Shown here piece by piece: positions 7,984 to 18,500 of a stretch of DNA of 31,966 nucleotides. A program made the translations under genes and the position numbers. Position 1 is the stretch's first letter, and every line of letters starts with the position of its first letter. Where the stretch lies: NCBI GenBank assembly GCA_027682925.1, contig JAQCYU010000028.1, forward strand, positions 1 to 31,966, in the 5' to 3' direction. The notes below the pieces were generated by a model. It ran no database searches. It saw nothing but the letters and a program-made list of their open reading frames with translations, and had not been told where the DNA came from. The stretch is from Coriobacteriaceae bacterium AF45-21. GTDB taxonomy: Bacteria; Actinomycetota; Coriobacteriia; Coriobacteriales; Coriobacteriaceae.

Positions 7984-8564
7984 TACTCGGCCTCCTTTGC
8001 AGCGGCGAGCACACCGTCAGCCGTGCCTGCGTCGACACCGGCCCCGGCCCCCGCCGCAGCCACAAACCCGTCCTCGCCCAGCTCGACGCCACCATCCCAG
8101 GTAGCGGCACCGCCCACGGTAAGCGGATCGCCACCAGCGCGCATCACGGCCTCCTTCTGATCCAGGATGCCGCACGCCTCCACAATGGCATCGATCACGG
8201 TCTCGGGGCGAATGGCGCATCCGGGCGCGTACACGTCCACGGGAATCGCGCGGTCTACGCCACCGATCACGTTGTAGGCATCGCGGAACACGCCGCCCGA
8301 GCATGCGCAAATGCCACAGGCCACCACGCACTTGGGCTCGAGCATCTGGTTGTAGATCTGGCGCACGACGGGCAGATTCTGCGCGTTGACCGACCCCGTC
8401 ACCAAAAAGATATCCGCATGCTTGGGATTGCCGGTGTTGACCACACCAAAACGCTCCGCATCAAACAGTGGGGTGAGCGAGGCCAGCACCTCGATATCGC
8501 ATCCGTTGCAGCTCGAGCCGTCGTAATGAATAACCCACGGCGAGCGCGACATTTTATGATCCAT
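7983..8564 (-). CDS. echC: Ech hydrogenase small subunit EchC (NuoB-like)
   Basis: A 193-residue small subunit carrying the proximal [4Fe-4S] cluster next to the nickel site. Candidate ligands are C19 and C22 (SSCNGCDIE), C83 (VACGICACSGG) and C116 (APGCAIRPE), the normal NuoB/hydrogenase small-subunit set. The core ends at about residue 150. A Gly/Ala-rich tail (AAAGAGAGVDAGTADG) follows, echoing the low-complexity tail of EchD. The ATG at 8564 has AGGAGG eight bases upstream, and this SD overlaps the echB stop (TAGGAGG). A second ATG at 8552 is less likely. The frame is intact. Confidence 0.92.
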   Translation of the reverse strand: MDHKMSRSPWVIHYDGSSCNGCDIEVLASLTPLFDAERFGVVNTGNPKHADIFLVTGSVNAQNLPVVRQIYNQMLEPKCVVACGICACSGGVFRDAYNVIGGVDRAIPVDVYAPGCAIRPETVIDAIVEACGILDQKEAVMRAGGDPLTVGGAATWDGGVELGEDGFVAAAGAGAGVDAGTADGVLAAAKEAE

Positions 8565-8576
8565 GGATGCCGCCTC

Positions 8577-9445
8577 CTAAATAAACACGTCGACGAGAAT
8601 GGGCATAAGGTTGAGCAGGCCAAACACCAGCGCCACGCCCCATCCGAGCTTAAAGCAGCTGCGCCAGGTGCTGCGCGCGAAGGTGTTGTCGATCAGCACC
8701 TCGACAAAATACGTCGCGACCATCACGACCAGGGCTACGACCCAGCTCACCGGGTTGTCCCAAACAAAGAACATGCCCACCCACATCAAAAACAGCACGG
8801 TCTCGCACCAGTGCATAAGGGTCATCTTGGCCAGCGTGCCGCCGCTCATCTCGGTGGCGACGCCCTGGACAATCTCCTGATGTGCGTGATGCGAGTACGA
8901 AAGGTCAAACGGCGACTTACGCAGCTTGATGGTAAGCACCGCGAGCAGCGCGAGGAAAATGGGCGCGCTGTACACGATGATGGGGGCCGACTGCCCCGTC
9001 ACGGCGATGGAATCGAAGCTGTCGGTGGCAAGGTACAGGCCCACGCTCATCAGCAGAACGGCGGGCTCGTAACTCATAACCTGCAGCAGCTCGCGGTCGC
9101 GCCGACCTGGGCAAACGGACTTTGCGTCGAGGCGGACGCCAGCACCACAAAGATCGCGGCGAGCGTCACCATAAAGGCGCACAGCAGCGTGTTGGAACCC
9201 GACACAAAGATGCCGCCGCCCACGACGGTAAAGATGAGCGCGCACGCCATGTAGGTATCGTCCATGGTGTTTACGCTGGCAGGGGCCTTGCGCAGCAGCT
9301 TGGCAACGTCGAAGAAGGGTTGCAGCAGGCGCGGGCCCACGCGGCCCTGCATGCGGGCCGAAAGCTTGCGGTCAAGGCCGTCAATCAGGCCACCCACAAG
9401 CGGCGCAATCAAGGCAAACGCCACGGTGCCAATAAAAATGCCCAC
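8577..9445 (-). CDS. echB: Ech hydrogenase membrane subunit EchB (NuoH-like, frameshifted)
   Basis: A membrane subunit linking the hydrogenase arm to the antiporter-like subunit. The first piece runs from a GTG at 9443-9445 (MGIFIGTVAFALIAPLVGGL, then the NuoH-like RKLSARMQGRVGPRLLQPFFDV) to SPFAQVGA. The frame then breaks near 9098, where GCGACC should probably be GCGGACC. The second piece continues RELLQVMSYEPAVLLMSVGL and ends DVFI at 8577, with SPFDLSYSHHAHQEIVQGVATEMSGG, the conserved NuoH acidic loop. Restored length is about 289 residues with roughly eight TMs, as expected. The start overlaps the echA end by 37 bp; because it is a GTG in a region with indels, the exact N-terminus is uncertain. 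Confidence 0.82.
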
Positions 9446-11457
9446 GACACCCGAACCTCGAAATACTTACCGCGCAGCACCGAGGGCGCGCTCATGGCAA
9501 GTCTCTCGGGCCCAATCCACGCGCAACACAGCAGCGCAAACAAGATAATGCTGCAGCACACGACGCTACCCGCGGGGCCAATACGCTTCTCGCCAAGGGC
9601 GTCCTCCGAGTACCAATTGCGCTTTTCGGCCTTCACCTCGCGTCCCATCGAGCCGCGGAAATGGCGATATTTGTCGGTTCCCACACCCGAAAGATATACG
9701 TTTACGTGCGGTTTGTTGCTCACGCGGAATGAAGTCAGCAGCACCACGGCGATAAACGCCACGATAACCACCATCAGATACATGGCGTCCTTGCCAATAA
9801 CGTACGGCACGCGGCCAAACACCATGGCCAAGTAAGGCGACACCAGACCGCTCGAGATAACCGGGAACGCCACGCAGCACAGAATCAGCAGCGCGGCGAT
9901 GGTATTGAGCGCCATCCATTCGGTCTTATGGACATTGACCTCAACGTTTTGAGCCGTGGGGTCGACGCCCGAAAGCTTGGCAAGCCACTTACCCCAGAAG
10001 AAGAACGTCGCGGCCGAGCCAAAGGCCAGCACCATGATCATAAGCACGTTGCCAGTCTGCGCGAACGCCACCAGGGCACCCCACTTGGACACGAGCATGC
10101 CAAACGGCGCCACGAACATGCCCATGATGCCCAGCATCATCAGACGCGTCAGGTGCGGCATGCGGCTGAACATACCGTCCATGTCCTCGATATTGCGGCT
10201 GCCGATATGATGCTCGGCCGTGCCCACGCACAGGAACAGCAGCGACTTGGCCACCGTGTGGAACAGGATCAGAAAGATAGCGGCCCACACGGCCTCGGGC
10301 GCGCCGACGCCCAGGCAGGCACTGATGAGGCCCAGGTTGGAGATGGTGGAGTACGCGAGCACGCGTTTGGCGTTGCTCTGCGAGATGGCCATGAGGGCGG
10401 CGAGCAAAAACGTGATGGCACCCACGCTCGTGACCATAAAGCCGGTCACGGGATAGATGGCATAGAGCGGACTCAGCTTGACCATCAGGAACACGCCGGC
10501 CTTGACCATGGTGGACGAGTGCAGCAGGGCGCTCGTGGGAGTGGGAGCAACCATAGCACCGAGCAACCAGGTATGGAACGGCATCTGCGCGGCCTTGGTA
10601 AGGGCGGCGAGCGATAGCAGGACGACCGGCATCACCAGGAGCGCGGACTGCGTGGTGCCGGCGCCGGAAAGCTCAATCATGCCCGAGATGGTCAGCGGCA
10701 TGCCGTTAAGGTGCAAGAACATAAGGCCCGCCAAAAACGCGATGCCGCCCAGCATGTTGAGGATGATCTGGGTAAAGGCGTTTTTGATGGCCTCGGGCGT
10801 GCGCGTGTAGCCAATCATGAGGAACGAGCACACGGTGGTGATTTCCCAGCCGCAGAACAGCCACTCCAGGTTGTCGCTCGTCACGATGACGAACATGGCC
10901 GAGAGGAACAGAAACATGAGCGCCAGGAACTGCGGGCGACGGTCGGGCGCGGTCTGCCCGCGCAGCGCTGCCTCGTGCTCGTCGTGGGCCTGGAAGTCCT
11001 TCATGTAGCCCAGGGCGTACACGCAGATAAGGCTGCCGACAATGCCGACGGCAAGCACCATGATCACACTCATGTAATCCAGGTAGAGCGGCGTGGCGGT
11101 GACAACCTCGGCCGCGGGCAGTGTCATAGCAGCGAAGGCAACCGAACCCACCAGCTGCACCACGCCGAGCACCGTGGTGAGCGTGCTCTTATATTTACGC
11201 GCGTTGTACAGGATGACGGCGCACAGGATCACGTCGATGACGGAGCTGATGATCGAGAGCACATGCGAGGTGCCGGGGGCAACCTCGAAGCTCTGCGGGC
11301 CCGTGCCAAAAAACATGACGGCGACTACAACCGTCACCGCCATAATGATGCCAGAGCCTACAAGCCCTAGCGCATCGCGGGCGCGGTCACCGCGCGCGAG
11401 CAGCATGCCCAGCGCCGGCACCAGCGGAAACAGGGTAAGGAAATACAGTAGCGTCAT
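9409..11457 (-). CDS. echA: Ech hydrogenase membrane subunit EchA (NuoL/MrpA-like ion pump)
   Basis: A 682-residue antiporter-like subunit with about 15-16 TMs, the ion-translocating part of the complex. The key charged residues of NuoL/M/N proteins are present: E205 in LFCGWEITTVCSFL, K288 and H295 in TKAAQMPFHTWLLGAM, H313 and K319 in ALLHSSTMVKAG. It is therefore expected to pump ions (H+ or Na+; sequence alone does not decide which). It is the first gene of echABCDEF, with a good SD (GGGGGAG) before the ATG at 11455-11457. The last ~12 residues (VSWAFLLAPWRLP) overlap the echB start, and I cannot exclude a small indel at that junction. The rest is intact. Confidence 0.88.
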   Translation of the reverse strand: MTLLYFLTLFPLVPALGMLLARGDRARDALGLVGSGIIMAVTVVVAVMFFGTGPQSFEVAPGTSHVLSIISSVIDVILCAVILYNARKYKSTLTTVLGVVQLVGSVAFAAMTLPAAEVVTATPLYLDYMSVIMVLAVGIVGSLICVYALGYMKDFQAHDEHEAALRGQTAPDRRPQFLALMFLFLSAMFVIVTSDNLEWLFCGWEITTVCSFLMIGYTRTPEAIKNAFTQIILNMLGGIAFLAGLMFLHLNGMPLTISGMIELSGAGTTQSALLVMPVVLLSLAALTKAAQMPFHTWLLGAMVAPTPTSALLHSSTMVKAGVFLMVKLSPLYAIYPVTGFMVTSVGAITFLLAALMAISQSNAKRVLAYSTISNLGLISACLGVGAPEAVWAAIFLILFHTVAKSLLFLCVGTAEHHIGSRNIEDMDGMFSRMPHLTRLMMLGIMGMFVAPFGMLVSKWGALVAFAQTGNVLMIMVLAFGSAATFFFWGKWLAKLSGVDPTAQNVEVNVHKTEWMALNTIAALLILCCVAFPVISSGLVSPYLAMVFGRVPYVIGKDAMYLMVVIVAFIAVVLLTSFRVSNKPHVNVYLSGVGTDKYRHFRGSMGREVKAEKRNWYSEDALGEKRIGPAGSVVCCSIILFALLCCAWIGPERLAMSAPSVLRGKYFEVRVSWAFLLAPWRLP

Positions 11458-11504
11458 ACCATCACTCCCCCATGCAAAAACGCTGCAATTGTTTAACGTT
11501 ATAG

Positions 11505-11546
11505 CTCAGTTGAGGAGTAGCGGCGGCGGGTTTTCGGTCAACTGAG
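11505..11546. repeat. Short inverted repeat upstream of the ech operon
   Basis: CTCAGTTGA (11505-11513) and TCAACTGAG (11538-11546) are 9-bp inverted copies 24 nt apart. TGAGGAGT also recurs directly (11511-11518, 11543-11550). It lies 48-89 nt upstream of the echA ATG, where an operator or promoter would be. On the minus strand TTGACC and TATAAC occur here but are not correctly spaced, so no promoter is called. The rest of 11458-11744 holds no recognisable gene. Confidence 0.55.
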
Positions 11547-11709
11547 GAGTTTTAGGCGTACGGGGTAACGAGTCTGTCCGCTTTGGAGCAGAGAGGCGAC
11601 GCTCCCCCTATCGCGGCGGCGGGCGCACGGGCCACTGCGCGCGGTTTATTAACCACTTTGGAGGATGTTCCAGTAGGCTCACGACGGTCCAAAAAGTTGG
11701 CGCGGCAAG

Positions 11710-11732
11710 AAAAATGCGCCCCTGTGGGCGCA
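11710..11732 (-). terminator. Rho-independent terminator after the HTH gene
   Basis: On the minus strand TGCGCCC-ACA-GGGGCGCA is followed directly by TTTTT. It begins about 12 nt after the TAG at 11745-11747 of the HTH gene. Stem, loop and U-tract are all canonical. Confidence 0.85.
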
Positions 11733-11744
11733 CCATCCCGTTCG

Positions 11745-12139
11745 CTATTCCGCCTTTTTAACGCGCGGCTTGCGACCGCGCGGCTTATCAACCAGCGCGG
11801 ACTCACCGCTCTCGCGATACTGGCGGCACCAAGCCTTGACCGAGACTCGCTGGGAATCTTGTGCTTGATCATGGCCTCGCGAACCGTTAAGCCGTTTTCC
11901 AAGCGGTCCTTGACCACGGCGAGCTTAACTTCGTACGAATAGGTGTGATGATGCGAACCGGCGTTGAGAACGGCGTCGGCACCGCCCACGGCATACGCGC
12001 GGGCCCACTGACGAGCCGTGGCCTGGGGAATGCCAAGCTCCGCGGCGAGGGTGCGATGACCGACCCCCTCTTGGAGGATCTCGACGGCGCGCTGCCTAAC
12101 CTCGGGCGCATGCGTGCGAGTCCTTGTTGCTTCTGACAT
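11745..12139 (-). CDS. Helix-turn-helix protein, IS3 orfA/InsJ-like (frameshifted)
   Basis: About 131 residues when one G is restored near 11840. It begins MSEATRTRTHAPEVRQRAVE, with a first HTH around HRTLAAELGIPQATARQWAR and a second around GLTVREAMIKHKIPSES | VKAWCRQYRESGESALVDKP. It ends in a basic tail (RGRKPRVKKAE). Two tandem HTH units of this kind occur in IS3-family OrfA and in stand-alone DNA-binding proteins. No integrase partner, terminal inverted repeats or target duplication is visible, so it may be a domesticated regulator. The ATG at 12139 is preferred, with GGCAGGT just upstream; a GTG at 12148 is an alternative. It has its own terminator (11710-11732). Confidence 0.72.
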
Positions 12140-12430
12140 ACCTGCCACTTCTTAGCCCTAAACGTTTACCTGTTTTCTTACGTGCATGTTAGATAGTAGC
12201 ATTTTGCTGTTTGCGCGTAGCAGTTAATTGAAAATTGCAACGGTGGCATCTGGACATTTGCCATTAATTTGTAACAGTTCTTTAGGTTTTATTTACGCAG
12301 CTAGTTGGCTCGCGGCTCATTGACGGTGTTTTACCAACCAGATTGGTATCTTTTTGTTTGGCTGGTATGGTTTGTGCAATTATTAACCCCTCGTCAGCCC
12401 GCACCTACATGTCAACTTTCCACTTACTTT
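12140..12430. other. AT-rich gene-free stretch
   Basis: No coding sequence is supported here. The base composition is clearly richer in A/T than the flanking ech genes. It must hold the promoter of the HTH gene (minus strand), but no well-spaced -35/-10 pair stands out. A weak hairpin with a T-run (TACCAA...TTGGTA then TCTTTTTG, 12332-12355) reads on the plus strand, where no gene precedes it. Confidence 0.5.
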
Positions 12431-12510
12431 CCAGCTTTCCACCTAGCTTTCCAGCTTTCCACTTAACTTACCACCTAAGGTGGAAGCTGGAAAGCTAGGT
12501 GGGAAGCTGG
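12431..12510. repeat. Long imperfect palindrome built from CTTTCCAC/CTTTCCAG units
   Basis: The left arm 12431-12462 pairs with the right arm 12480-12510 over about 31 bp, with one mismatch and one single-base gap, around a 17-nt loop. The left side is internally repetitive, with a unit of about 20 nt (CTTTCCACYTAGCTTTCCAG). The loop edge forms a smaller alternative palindrome (CCACCTAAGGTGG). It lies 26 nt beyond the terminator of the giant surface-protein gene, so it is not needed for termination. It could extrude as a cruciform or be a remnant of a mobile element. Confidence 0.8.
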
Positions 12511-12535
12511 GGCAGCAGCAGGCCAGGAGAACAAG

Positions 12536-12567
12536 AAAAGGGGCGGCAACCGGGTGGTTGCCGCCCC
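12536..12567 (-). terminator. Rho-independent terminator of the surface-protein operon
   Basis: On the minus strand GGGGCGGCAACC-ACCC-GGTTGCCGCCCC is a perfect 12-bp stem followed by TTTTCTTG. It lies 27 nt after the stop of the giant gene. A smaller hairpin (CGAAGCCA...TGGCTTCG, 12573-12590) lies between stop and terminator. Confidence 0.92.
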
Positions 12568-12593
12568 CTTTGCGAAGCCAGTTGGCTTCGGAA

Positions 12594-15500
12594 CTAGTGG
12601 TCGATGCCGTTGAGGTTCACCCTCGTGAGCGTATAGGTCACATAGTCGGGCGATTGAGGCGTTGCGCTCGCCACGTCACCCTTAACCAGGCTCGCTGTCA
12701 TCACCAAGCGATAGTTCGCGTAGAACTGCTCACGCTGTTCAACCTGCGTGTTGACCTTAACGGTAAAGGGCAGGCTAAACGTCGTATTACCGTTCTTCGT
12801 TTTGAACTTGCCGTTCTCCTTCGAGTCAGTGAAGGTGATCGTGCTACCGGAGGGAGCGACCGCGGCAAGCTTACTCTCCGTCACTGTTACGTAGTTTGAG
12901 ATATCATCCGTTACGCTCTCATACGTGCCGTCGGTTCCGCGGCGCTGAAGCGAGAGCGTGTACACAACAGAGTCTGCGTTCGCAATTGCCTCGGCGGCGT
13001 TGCTGAGTCCACCCAGTTCATACGTGGCACCCAGACCAATCGTGCCATTCGCGATCGGACGCAGGTCGTCCACGTTAATGCCAAGCTGCGACTTATCTGG
13101 CGCAGAAAGCGTAATGGTCGTATCACCCGTGTCCATGCGATAGTACCCGACGTTACCGCGCTTCGTCTGCGTCAGGCTCGAGGTATTAAGGCCTTCCTTA
13201 CGCGTCGAAAGCTTGGCGGTATAGGACATCTTGGTACAGGCGTCCTCGCCAGACTGCTTGGACAGGGAGATAACCTTGTTGCAGCCGTCCGGCGTAAGGC
13301 GAATCTCTTCCACTACCGTACGCACGGTAAAGGATCCGCCCGCTGCACGCTTGCGGATTCCGGCAAGGTCATGGTCGAGCGTGAGCCTCAGTGAGTCATC
13401 ACCCGTATCCGTCACAATCTGTGTAAACGCAGGCGTCGAAGCGTCATACGGCTCCCAATCGCTGCCACTCCGCCTGTAGTTCTGATTGCCGATGGCAACA
13501 TAGAACTTCGCAATTGCCGAAGTTCCGCTCGGGAAACTGCTTACTCCCATTAGGTTGTTGTTGGCGCCATAGCGACACAGCGATGTATCGAGCTGATAGA
13601 ACAGATGGTCGCTCTCTGTATAGTATTGGCTCGGGCTAAACGTAACCGTATCCATGACATCGAGAGAAAGAACGTAGGCGGCACCGTCCTCCGACTTCGA
13701 AACCGGAATGCACGCCCCATCTTTTTTGTCGACTACATTCTGCTCATAATTGGACAAGATGCTGTATGTCGATGCCGTACTGTTTTGAATATCGTCGCTG
13801 CCATCGGTGCGTAAAACATGATGCAGATTCCAAGATATGCGGCCACCCGAAGAATTCGAGTCAATAGACGAAGCCGTAAAACCGTTGATACTAGCTTGCG
13901 TCACGCCGTCGCCCGACTTGGGCACGTTGACAACTAGGTAGACGCTCTCCGATGCACGCTTCTCTCTGCCGGTATCCTTCTCCTTGGGTACCTTTAGCGT
14001 ATAGCGACTGTTGCTGGGAACGTCAGCACCCGCAACCTTAAACAGCGTCCACTTGCCATCGAGTTTCGCTTTAGCGGTCGCCTCTGCCTCGTTATCACAC
14101 ACGGTCCATGTGCCGGCGCCATCCTGCGTGGCCGACACACCCAAGATCTCGCTCAGCCATCGCTCCTGATATGGATTGCCCGCAGAATCCTTAAAGCCGT
14201 CGTTTCCGCTCAGGGAAACGCTCGTTGCTCCGCCTTCGCCCACCGTATAGTGATACTCTCTGCCACCGGCCTTGCCATCAACGTTCGCATCGATGAGCGT
14301 AAGCTGGGTGCCCTGGGGCAACCTTCCGTCGGCACCATTGAAGAGGATACTCTTGCCGAGCCCCTTCATCGAGCCGCCAGCAGCCATATAGCTGTCCCAG
14401 CCAAAGTCGACTTCCTTCCCATTGGCAGAATTGTATGTCCAGGTAAGCAGACCCGTCATCGGCTCGCCAAAGCTCGTAAGCACGTGTGCATCTTTTCCAA
14501 GGTTAGCGTAGTCTTTTTCTTTAAATTGAGTGCCGTAATCATACGTTGCAGTGAAATCGATCTCGAGCTTGCGCTTAACGATGATCGGCACCTGAACGTT
14601 GTAGCTCTGACCCGCCTCGGTAAAGGTAACGGTCAGGAGCGTAAAGCGACCTTTGCCGTTGTCCCAATCGGAGCTTGGGCTAAACGACATATTGTTCTTG
14701 CCATTGTTCACTACGCGAAGCGTGGGATTGTTCGACGCGTCACCGTCTTTAACGAACACACCGTCCTTGAGTTGGAAAACCTCTGCTTTGGCCGTCACGT
14801 GCGGATTGGTGCCATTCTCGTTATTCAATCTGCAGGCATCGGAGAAGCCGCCGTTCGTGACGATGTTTAGATAGCTCTTGACCGTCGTATTATCGGTACC
14901 CGAGATCACCAAAACGGGAAAATCCGTTGCAACCTTGCTGTCGCTTGCATCGTTATTCGCATTGAACATGCTCGCCACGGATTTGGCGTTATAGCTCGAC
15001 GTATTTTGATAGGCGCCATCGTCATTGATGCCGCCGATGTTGGTGTAGGTATAACGGTTGGCAACGCCGGGGCTCGACGGATTCTGGATGGCCGTGGCAA
15101 GGCCAACGTTCATGCCGTCGCCGAACAGATAACGGCCGGCCGTGTCAGCATCGGAGGCGCGCACAACAAGGCCACTCGTCGGACTCGTCGTGACGTAGGG
15201 CGAAACGGCCACCGTCACATTGCCGTTCGCAGCATCGTTGCCATACAGTGTCGCGCCCTTGGCATCGGAAAGCTTGTCTTCATAGGCAGCAAATGCGATG
15301 TATGACTTTTTGTTCACTTTTTTAAGGTCGTCGGTGCCGGAAGAATTGCGCATCAGCTTGAGCGATTCACTCGCACTGTTTGGTCTAATGGCAATTCCTG
15401 CGACAAAAACGTTGACGAGATCAGCGGATGAACTATTTCCGAACAAATAGCCCTGGCTAGTTTGCGCCCCAAAGATATTGCGATCCATGAGCACATTTAC

Positions 15501-18500
15501 GAGCCTAAATGAGCCACGGCCATCGCCAGACACGCCACCAGAACAACTTCCCAGCGATGAGTTCCATGCAGCGTTCTTGCTACCGGTAAAGTTATTCTCG
15601 CCAATGGTCGAGTTCAAAAGCGTGACAGAGTTCGCCGTGTTACCGATCGAGCCAACAACACCACCAGAATACGAACCATCGACGACCAGTCCAGTGATAG
15701 TTGAATTCTTGACCTCGAGGGCACACCCACCTTTCAGATCACCGATTAAACCGGCAGAGCACTCACGAGCACCAAGATAGATGTCTTTTATTACACAGCT
15801 ATCGAACTTAAATGCACCGCCCGAAGCTGCTTCGCCGACTGCACCAGCAACGTACTTAAGATTATTCGATCCTCTAACACCAAATACCGTTTTATTCTGC
15901 ACGTCGCCATGGATGCACAGATTGTAGACAGACACGATTCCATTTTCGGACCTTCCGATAAGGCCGCCGGTCCCCTCGGTCGCGCTCGATGCTGCCGGCT
16001 GAAGCGTGACATTGCTGATCTCCGCCTTTCCGGCACCCTGCGAAGGCGTTCCAGCGTCATCGGTGTTCACCAGGAAACCACCTCCGGCAAGACCCACGAT
16101 ACCGCCGGTCCTTGCGCTGGCAGCAGTTGACATAATTGTGGAACTCTCGGCAATAGGCATATTCGTTTTTGCCCAAACGCCACCAGCGGAATTTTGGTTC
16201 AGCTTGCCGACGAAGCCGCCGACGTTTTGCACGCCAGAAATGTCCATGTTGCTATAAGAGCAATCGTAAAGCTTGACCGGAGAATAGCGCGTGTTCGAAT
16301 TTGAGGTGTCGTTACGATTCACCAGCAAAGTTGTATCTTTATCAGTCCTGCGGCTACCATAGCCGGATGCGCCGAGCAATCCGCCAACGTTATTGGGGCC
16401 ATTCACCCTGCAGCTATTCGTGGTAATTCCTGCATATTTGCCGTAATCTGCCAGCGAGCTCGCGTTCGCCGTAGTACCCGCAAGCAGACCGACGCCAACC
16501 TGCTCATTACCCGCACCACTGGAGGCGCCGGCTGCATTGATATACGTAAGAGAAATATTGCAGTCATCGAACTTTAGGTTCTGGACGGTATAGCCGCCGT
16601 TGCCCGTAGCAGCAGCGCCGTCCGTTGCCGGAGTGCCGATGCTATCCAACACGTTGGTCGAGGTATACGTTACGGTACCAAAGAGAGCGCCCACTCCGGT
16701 GAGTTTGTAATTATCATCGGCGTACTCCGTGACCCCATATACCTTGCTGGCCTCTTTGCTACCGACCTTAATTGTTGCACCGTTACCGTTGATGCACGCA
16801 ACAAGCGGCACGATGCGATCGCGGTCGGCGCCCTTACCGGATGCGCATGCGTTTGAGTAGTAGCGGCCCGAAAGACCCGTGTAACCCGTGCCATAAGTAG
16901 TCATGTCGTAGGTTTCACCCGCTTTGAACTGCAAATCCATTCCCGAGACCTGCGCGGCGCAGATGTTACCCGTCTGCCACGTTGCGTATTTCTTTACTAG
17001 GTAGGGGGAGTTAACGCCCGAGCCATCGCCTGCGTAGCCAAGCGCGTTACCCTCTAACTGGATACCGGGGCTTTTCATGTCATCGCTTATCGCATTAGCA
17101 AAGTCTTCAGCGGCACTCGCCGGCCTTCCAACATGTGTATAGCTCGCGTTGCGAACTTTGCCGTATTGCTTGTTGCCGAATTGGTACACTCCCTTTGCGT
17201 TGTTGCCGCCCATGTAGGCACGCGAGCCCGCATACGTTCCATACGCATCGTTCGTGGTATTCGTATTCGCCGAACCGCCGGCCGCACCGCTGCTGATGAT
17301 GGCCGAGAGTACGAGCAGTCCCTGCGAGTCATTGACGGTTGTGGTTATCGCAGAGCTATTGGCGTCGTCTCCCCTATAGCGGCCCTGCGTCGCATCCGTC
17401 TTGATGCACCCCGTCTTCGAAGTATCCAGATTGTTCACCTTGTAGTTACGATCAGTGTTGTCGAGACTCTTATCATCGGTAAGCTCGCTGAACGCATAGC
17501 CGTCGATCACGCGGCCAACATATGGGTTGTCGTAGAGAGAAGCGCCAGCGCTATGCCAGTCGTTAAGGGCACCGTCGCCGCGGGAAGAGTTGCGGAAGAT
17601 GACGCCGCCACCCGCAACAGCACCAACGTAGCCGCCAACGGGCACAAGGTGCGCGCCGCCATTATCGCCTGCTGCCCCAGCAACGCTAAAGCCGCCAGAC
17701 GCTTTCACCGACACGCCATCGATGATATTGTCACCGCCCATGATGCAACCGATCACGCCGCCAAAAAACGCGCCCGGCACGCCAGAGGCGTCTTTATTCT
17801 TATGTGCAATAGAGGCCGCCTTGCCCGAGTATTCAATGTTCAGATTACTCACAACGCTACCGTAGCTATACGGGATCAACCCAGAAAGCGCACCTGTGTC
17901 CTTGGAGTTGTGGATCTTGATAGTCGCCTGCGTAGCTGCCTGCGACGAGCCCCTCAGATTACCAACGATAACGCCACGGAACGGGTAATCTTTATTACCC
18001 AAGCCCTGAAAAACGGCAGCGTCCAGCTCAAGCGTGTCAGTGCTTTCCCCCTTGTCGTTCTCCGGCTCGATGCTGTAGTAGGCACTCTGGAGATAGCTGT
18101 GCATCGTCGTATCGTCAAGCGTGTCATTGGGGTCGATGTCGTTCCCGATCATTCTCACCCATGTTTTGCTCGCCTGCTTGTAGACGTACGTCACTTCATT
18201 ACTAGCATCCTTGCTGGACGAGCGGCGCTGGCATAGCGTTTCCTGATCGGCCGCAATCGTAACTTCCCAGCCGTCGCTTGGATTCTGAGTATTGATGTAC
18301 TCAGCAACCGTGTTGAGCTCCGTTGCCTTGGTTATGGTATAGGGATCACCATAGGTGCCGCAGCCTGTCGTAAGCTTGGGCACGCGCTGGTTAACTTTGA
18401 TTTCATGGTATTGGACTTTGTTTTCGTTGACATTGCCCTTTTTCACATACGGGAGATAACCACCGAATTGCGGAGTATCCGCATTTGCCTCTTTGTTGTC

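Noticed and set aside
7971..9254. Long plus-strand open frame opposite echC/echB
   Set aside because: Shadow of conserved minus-strand genes; His/Arg/Ala-rich with no domain signs.
5769..11457. NADH:quinone oxidoreductase (complex I) or formate hydrogenlyase operon
   Set aside because: The nickel-ligand cysteines in the large subunit exclude Nuo; no formate dehydrogenase or HycB-like gene is adjacent and the six-gene order fits Ech.
12332..12355. Plus-strand terminator (TACCAA...TTGGTA with T-run)
   Set aside because: Only a 6-bp AT-rich stem, and no plus-strand gene precedes it.
17133..18236. Plus-strand open frame inside the giant gene
   Set aside because: No domain, start signal or neighbour supports it; the minus-strand frame continues unbroken through it.
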